Assembly: GCA_945910005.1 (NCBI GenBank)
Contig: OX246745.1
Location: 8,844,765 to 8,908,764 of the forward strand
Direction: 5' to 3'
DNA length: 64,000 nt
Source of the DNA: Isoperla grammatica
Lineage: Eukaryota; Arthropoda; Insecta; Plecoptera; Perlodidae
Numbering within the stretch: the first letter of the stretch is position 1; each line of letters starts with the position of its first letter. The translations under genes and the position numbers were made by a program. Shown here in pieces: positions 58,728 to 64,000 of this stretch. The notes beneath the pieces are model-generated. The model did not search any database and was not told the DNA's origin. It saw only the letters and a list, made by a program, of their open reading frames with translations.

Positions 58728-60187
58728 TATGATTAGAGAACGTCTTGAGAGATATAATTTACAAGCCAAAGCTCGCATACACCGTCCAAACGCTAATAAG
58801 AGTACAATATCTACTGGAATAACTGTAATCTAGCGTCCACACAACCCTAATCACATAATTGTTTTTTATTGAGAGTTTTGTGATCTGTAAGCAGATGTTT
58901 TTCCGACAAGTAGTACGCGTAACAAATCGGAGTAGAGCTCTTGAAAGTCTGGTGTGAAGGATGCTGTCAGTAGGGGGTGGAGTAAGGGCGGCTCAATGCT
59001 GGGTTGCAGGAGCTGACCGTCAAAGGGGATGAACGATTCAGTTGCGCTTCTCAGTTAGTTCTCGGTTCGTCCACCACGTGTTCGATTAAGAGTTGTTTGT
59101 GGAAATGTGGATTAGAAGGAGTTTGCTTACTATATCTACTGGCCGCGCCGTAAGTTACAGCGCGTTGTCTTCTTAGATTATGTAATAGTGACGTATGTGA
59201 CAACTACCAACCTAAATCTAGTTGCACCTAGATCACTGCCTCCGGTATTGTACTGATAGTATCAGCGCGTCTTGAGGCCGCCTTCTAATCACAGTTGGTG
59301 CACTCAATTCACTGGACAACAACACCCAGGTATCGGAAACTCAGTTCTACTCATCCGGCGTCCTGTCTCAAAAAATTATGTAAGGACAATAATTTGTTTC
59401 GCGAAAATAATACCAACGTGTTTTGTGGGATAGTATAATTAATTGTAACAAAAACGCTCGTATTTTCGTACTTCAAATTTTCGAATGTTAATTTTCCGTT
59501 GGAGGCTCATGTGACCTAAATATATTGGATCTCTGTAAACTGATAGATTGGCAGACTTGCGCTGGATCCGGGCTTCTTGTATATTGCCAGACGTGTATTG
59601 TGGTGGTTTTAATCTTCAACGAATTTCCATGATTCGGCAATATATTGAAAATATGTCAAAATGTTATCTTGTCAATATTTTAAGAATTGCGGAATTCTTC
59701 ATTGTAAAACCACTTAAGTACGTTTTACAAAGGGATGAGCGAAAAATAATCCACTAGAGAAAAAACGTTACATTGAGTGAATAGATATTAGTGTGTAGTA
59801 CGTATGACTATGTGATGAATACACGAACTAATGAAAACACGTGATCAGACCTAAGTTTAGTAGATGTATATATAGATATTTCGAGCCTCAAATATTTTTT
59901 ATGAGCCGCAAATTTATGCCGGAAATTCCTGGGAAAAGACCGATTCTTGATCACTGACGTTTGAGAAAATTGGGAAGGGGGGAATATACCATTTTCCCCC
60001 CATATTCCGATGCCGCTGGCAGTGAGGGTATAATAAAAGTGTTAAATTGTAACTTTATTTATAAAAATTATTAATAATTGTATTGATAGCTTATTTTTCA
60101 AGATTTATAGATTTATTTTGAAATTTTACTCTCAATTTTCGAAAATTGTTGTACGTCGTGCATGTGTATTGGGTACGCGGCCCCTTT
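58728..60187. other. Stretch without a recognisable gene
   Basis: GC-richer 58970-59060 with no coding pattern. The rest is AT-rich. Confidence 0.35.
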
Positions 60188-60226
60188 CCGCCCCCCCAAC
60201 TGAGAAGTGAGCACTGAGAACCACTG
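60188..60226. mobile_element. Right end of a hAT element (Charlie-type terminus)
   Basis: The segment ends in TGAGAACCACTG, the reverse of CAGTGGTTCTCA, a widely shared hAT terminus. C7 lies just inside (60191-60197), the same G/C-run habit seen in the other hAT ends here. I could not find the left end; G-rich sequence near 59976 and C6 near 59996 may belong to it. Confidence 0.5.
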
Positions 60227-60645
60227 GTCTATGCAGCTTCGGGCGTGGCGATTACTTACAGCGTGCACGAGCTAACCGTGCGTGTAATCGTCTGTTTAGT
60301 AATACTTGGCCGTATCGGTCAAAGCGGGGAGGACGTTGGAACCCCGATGAACATCTTAATGAGCTTATTCAGAAATGTATCATTAATCACAAGTTTAGAG
60401 GGTAGACGATTCCGCTCTTGCAAATCTACTCTTGGTAACGACTTTTATTGACATACGTCCTCTCCTTCCTTCTTCTTGGTCCATCCAAACGAAAATAAAG
60501 GAAATTCATCGGAAGCCAATCATAAATGTTATACAATTGTACCAAAATTCCTTGTTTAGCTGATATACAAAACCAAATTCCGCATAGTAATAACTTGCGC
60601 TCTCAAGATATCGAGATATCTTAGCGAGTAAGGGTACCCTTTACT
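60227..60645. other. Stretch without a recognisable gene
   Basis: Nothing defined apart from a small AGATATCGAGATATCT palindrome near 60607. Confidence 0.4.
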
Positions 60646-61047
60646 TTTACCGGTGCATCTCGACCCCGCGCTGCAAAACTCCTCGTTTGTGTCGGTTAAA
60701 ATTCCCTTCAAATGATTTAAAATTGTCAAAACTAGACCAAGTTTTGTAATCGCCTAGATAATTCAATACTCTATCTTATAAATGTGTCTATGTTCTAATA
60801 CATGTTTCCGTTTATAAAATTACCTAATTTAGCTTTTGGAATGTGTTACTGAAACACACCTTCCACAATTTAATTGTAAGTAATTTTAAAATCGGAAATA
60901 TTTATTGGAACATAGACACATTCATTAGGAAGAGCAATAAATTCTCTAGGGATTTACAAAATTTGGTCTAGTTTTGATAATTTAACGCAATTTTAACTGA
61001 GAAACCCGAAGTTTCGCAGCGGGGAGTCAAGATAGAGCCCCCTAAAA
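60646..61047. mobile_element. Long foldback element, arms of nearly 200 bp
   Basis: The two halves mirror each other for most of their length at roughly 75%. Matching pairs include GACCCCGCGCTGCAAAACT with AGTTTCGCAGCGGGGAGTC, CAAAACTAGACCAAGTTTTG with CAAAATTTGGTCTAGTTTTG, and ATGTGTCTATGTTCTAATA with TATTGGAACATAGACACAT. The outer bases TTTTA and TAAAA allow a TA target site. It has no ORF. A foldback MITE is the likeliest class. Confidence 0.75.
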
Positions 61048-62617
61048 TAAATATTTGTGGGCTGGTTCCTTTCTGCATAATATAGTCCATGCGATTGAGT
61101 GGCGTGAAGTGCGCTGTGCGAGCGGTACGAGAACGATAGGAAGAGCTTCACGCACTGGTACAGTACTTGAGTACATAACAATACCACATCAAAGCTAACC
61201 CGAAGGTGAGATGACTGAGCCCCGTGTTGTGTTAAACGCGTTTAACAAGTGTTCTGGATATATGACTCTGCGTCCTCGTGTGTGTCGGTGGGTTGGGGAC
61301 CCGGTGAGATTGATCCCCTCCCCCCCCCCCCCACCACCCTTCTCCTCCTTCTAGATTTTAGACAATTTTAAACACTGCGTATTATATTTGTTTTTGAACA
61401 AGTTTGTAAATATTGAAAGTCTTCGTTTGCCTTGAAAGTTTTTTCCTACGTATCCTAGTGTGGGTTTCAGTTTCTAGAACATCTTTGCAAATCATTCTGG
61501 TAGTTTTCAATGTCGATATCGTCTTTTGCGTGTGGGGAGATACAGTTCCACAGAGACTAACATTCTTGAATGGTTGACGGCAGTACAGTGTACTGTCTTC
61601 TTGGCATGCTGTGGCCGAAACCTTAAATTTCTGTTTATTGAGTGACAACCATTCTGTGTTGGTCAGGTAGCGTCAAAGATACCATTTTGTGAACTCGCTC
61701 AACTCCAGCATATTATGCCTTGTGGGTTGTGACTGCGCAAAGCTGTTGAGTCTCACTTTCCGACAGCAAGTTGAACACTTGAACCTTCAACCTCAGACAT
61801 GAACGGTTGAACCACGCGAAGCTCAGGGATCAAGGTCAGGCAAGCAAGGGGTTGGAGTAGCCGCTTTCTCTGTCAGGACGGATGGAGCAGACATCTTTCA
61901 CGATTATCTTCTAACTCAAATTGAATATCAAGTTATGAAACGAGTAAAACATTGCTCACTAAACCCACTGTTCATTATGCAACGGTAAATATTGGTTTCC
62001 TCCGGTCGGCATCACTGTTTGCAATGTCATTTTTGCATCATTTGAAAAATTAATGGGTGTTTTCGCTCCCAAAGCAAACAATTTGGCCAATTATCAGAGA
62101 TTTATTATTATTTAAAATTTAAATTATAACAGTAAGCACAGATTTCAGAATGTTCATGGATGTAGGTTTTCATTTTGGTTTACATAAAAAAAATAATTTG
62201 ACACGTTATTTAATATGAGTGATTTGCTCCGTAATCTATATGTTTTGGTCTGATTGCTGTAGACGTAAAGACGTCGATCGCTCTGGGCTTTGAACTTAGG
62301 ATCATCGTAATGCATGACGTGTCTCTTACCAGTCACGTCACGATATCGTTATCAACACAAACCTGGTTATAGAGCTTTAACTCCTAGATCAAGATTCAAG
62401 AGGGTTTCTTGTGATAACTTGGATTCGCTTTTTTTTCGCCACTCGTTATTCGAACTGGATAGTTTTCTAGACATTCTGCTTCCAAACTTGTACTATTCTT
62501 TATGTTGGTAGCTAGTAGCTATGGCAGTAGCTACTTGTAAACTATGTATGAACACGCGGGGGATTTAGTGATTACTGATTAGTTGGTTCTCTACTATGAA
62601 GACACTACCCTGAGATG
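61048..62617. other. Stretch without a recognisable gene
   Basis: C13 lies at 61320-61332. A weak - strand tRNA-like reading at 61785-61835 (GAGGTTGAAGGTTCAAG) was considered but not supported. ORFs look random. Confidence 0.35.
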
Positions 62618-62880
62618 TATTCATGAAAGTTGTAACGGTGACAGTACTCGCTTTAAGTGATATCTTCGTGGTTTTCACTTTCTATTGGCTGATTGAGTGT
62701 TTTCCACGCGGTCCGCCATAGCAGTGAGCCAAAAGCAAGTGATATCTACGTGGTTATAACTTGCTATTGGCTGTTGAGTGTTTTCCACACGATCCTCCAC
62801 AGCAATCAGCCAATAGCAAGTGGTAACCACGTATAGATATCACTTAAAGTGAGTATTGTCAACTTTCAGGAAAAGCCCCC
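62618..62880. mobile_element. CCAAT-hairpin MITE, copy 2, internally duplicated
   Basis: The outer parts TTCATGAAAGTTG and CAACTTTCAGGAAAAGCCCCC, and GACAGTACTCGCTTTAAGTG with CACTTAAAGTGAGTATTGTC, match the copy at 33821-34008. The centre holds two successive hairpin units with TCTATTGGCTGATTGAGTG and TGCTATTGGCTGTTGAGTG, and CCACGCGGTCCGCCA from the loop of copy 1. The central arm has thus been duplicated within the element. Confidence 0.75.
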
Positions 62881-63099
62881 CTGGAGATAGTAACCACTAC
62901 TATACCTGTTAGCGGTCCATATGCGGTACTACACCGGGCTGCATGGACCAGTAACTGGGAAATGTCTATTGTCTAGCGCACTGCTGAAATGTACAAAACC
63001 ACGCCACAGAGGTCTGCAATAAGCCGTGGCGTACTCGTCCACTTGCCATCAGTCTCATAATCAAATGATACTATACTCGGTTTCAACCTACTCTGCGTG
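62881..63099. other. Short unannotated spacer
   Basis: Nothing defined. Confidence 0.4.
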
Positions 63100-63433
63100 C
63101 CAACCTAAGAAGCACCCTGCCAATCACTACACACAAAGAGCGACTTAGCCGTCGCCTCCTTTGTTGACAGTTGTAAATGTTAATCTTGTATAAAATCTCA
63201 AGCGACAGACAACGGGGTGGTCACACAGTTAGAAAAAGGGGACCTTCCCCTATGTACAGGAAGCGATACCCGTCCGTAGTCGAGTCGAGGCGACATTCTT
63301 CACATTCAGCTGTCGATACCGGCTGAGAAGGTGAGTGCTTTGCTGAATAATGGGGATGATTGACATTTATGATCTCCAGAATACCATCGCCTCCCTTTGA
63401 GATTAGTGATTGGCAGGGTGCTTTTTAGGTTGG
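63100..63433. mobile_element. MITE family F3, copy 1, 30-bp termini
   Basis: CCAACCTAAGAAGCACCCTG... (63100-63129) is mirrored at 63404-63433 with 29 of 30 bases matching. The interior has CTTAGCCGTCGCCTCCTTTG and GAGAAGGTGAGTGCTTT. No ORF. Confidence 0.85.
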
Positions 63434-63704
63434 AACCAAATATAGCTACCACCTTGCCAATCACTAACCTGAAAGGGCTACTTAGCCGTCGCCTTCTTTG
63501 TTGAAAGTTGTACACGTCAATCATATCTAAAATCTCTGGCGACAGTCGATTCGGTGACACACAGTTACACAAAGCCGAGCCGGTGCCGAGGTGGCCGAGA
63601 AGGTGAGTGCTTTCTTGAATAATTGGGATGATTGACATCGATTATCTACACAATAACATCGCTTTCTTTGAGGTTAGTGATTGGCAGGGTGTAAGTTAGG
63701 TTGG
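63434..63704. mobile_element. MITE family F3, copy 2, directly adjacent
   Basis: The same order of words as copy 1: TTGCCAATCACTA, CTTAGCCGTCGCCTTCTTTG, GAGAAGGTGAGTGCTTTC and TAGTGATTGGCAGGGTG, ending TTAGGTTGG. It starts where copy 1 ends, so the two lie head to tail and may share a terminus. TGCCGAGGTGGCCGAGAAGG inside resembles the 5' part of tRNA-Leu or tRNA-Ser, perhaps by chance. Confidence 0.8.
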
Positions 63705-64000
63705 AGCCACCTATATACAACGTCTAGCTGCGCGCTTCACCGTACCTTTCGTGACGCGATCTAGCTCACTCGTTCAGAAGGAATGTCCCCCCGCCCACTG
63801 AATGATTCTGCCGGTTAGCGGTGGACTAGGTGAGGTAGGTGGCGTGGATAGCGAGCAAGCAAGATATATAGAGACGATACATATTGTCCCCACAGTAGAG
63901 ATGGGTAATGTAATTGGAATAACGCAGTCTGCACGCACCTCTGTGACGCACGACGCATGCGTGACGCACGACTGCATGGCCAAGGTGTTGATCGTCGCTG

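Overview
The window looks like AT-rich nuclear DNA from an animal, most likely an insect, and most likely an intergenic or long-intron stretch. The evidence is the lack of any ORF above about 150 codons, the absence of operon structure or ribosome-binding sites, dense microsatellites and minisatellites, tRNA-derived SINEs, 3' ends of non-LTR retrotransposons, and many short non-autonomous DNA transposons. The SINE body at 37.3 kb and the frequent palindrome TAGGCCTA made me think of a cockroach, termite or other polyneopteran insect. That taxonomic guess is inference only.

No complete gene can be supported. Three pieces may be coding: a GC-rich internal exon on the + strand (44105-44220), a short membrane-segment ORF that runs over a consensus splice donor on the - strand (23500-23661), and a weaker hydrophilic ORF with a downstream AATAAA (25400-25756). 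The other listed ORFs look like chance or simple-repeat readings.

Layout. 0-9 kb: unique AT-rich DNA with a 637-bp hAT element carrying an 8-bp target duplication (4016-4652), a foldback repeat (about 6960-7110) and a tRNA-Pro-like SINE head (7860-7935). 9-18 kb: three minisatellites (34-bp, about 85-bp and 40-bp units) and a TA-flanked MITE. 21-25 kb: an inverted pair of Penelope-like repeats with hammerhead-ribozyme-like cores, a long hairpin, and a second hAT element (24444-24988). 26-38 kb: SINEs, a 255-bp repeat present twice, a second foldback copy, a CCAAT-hairpin MITE, a degenerate array of about 100-bp units, a third Penelope-like copy and an intact SINE with a 12-bp target duplication. 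39-46 kb: inverted repeats, the exon candidate and a 51-bp minisatellite. 49-64 kb: a 448-bp MITE with 30-bp perfect termini, microsatellites, two retrotransposon 3' ends, a long foldback element, a rearranged CCAAT-hairpin MITE and two tandem MITE copies at the right edge.

There is no bacterial or phage defence system, CRISPR array or biosynthetic cluster. The most interesting items are the hammerhead-like motifs, the two exon candidates, and the hierarchical tandem repeats.
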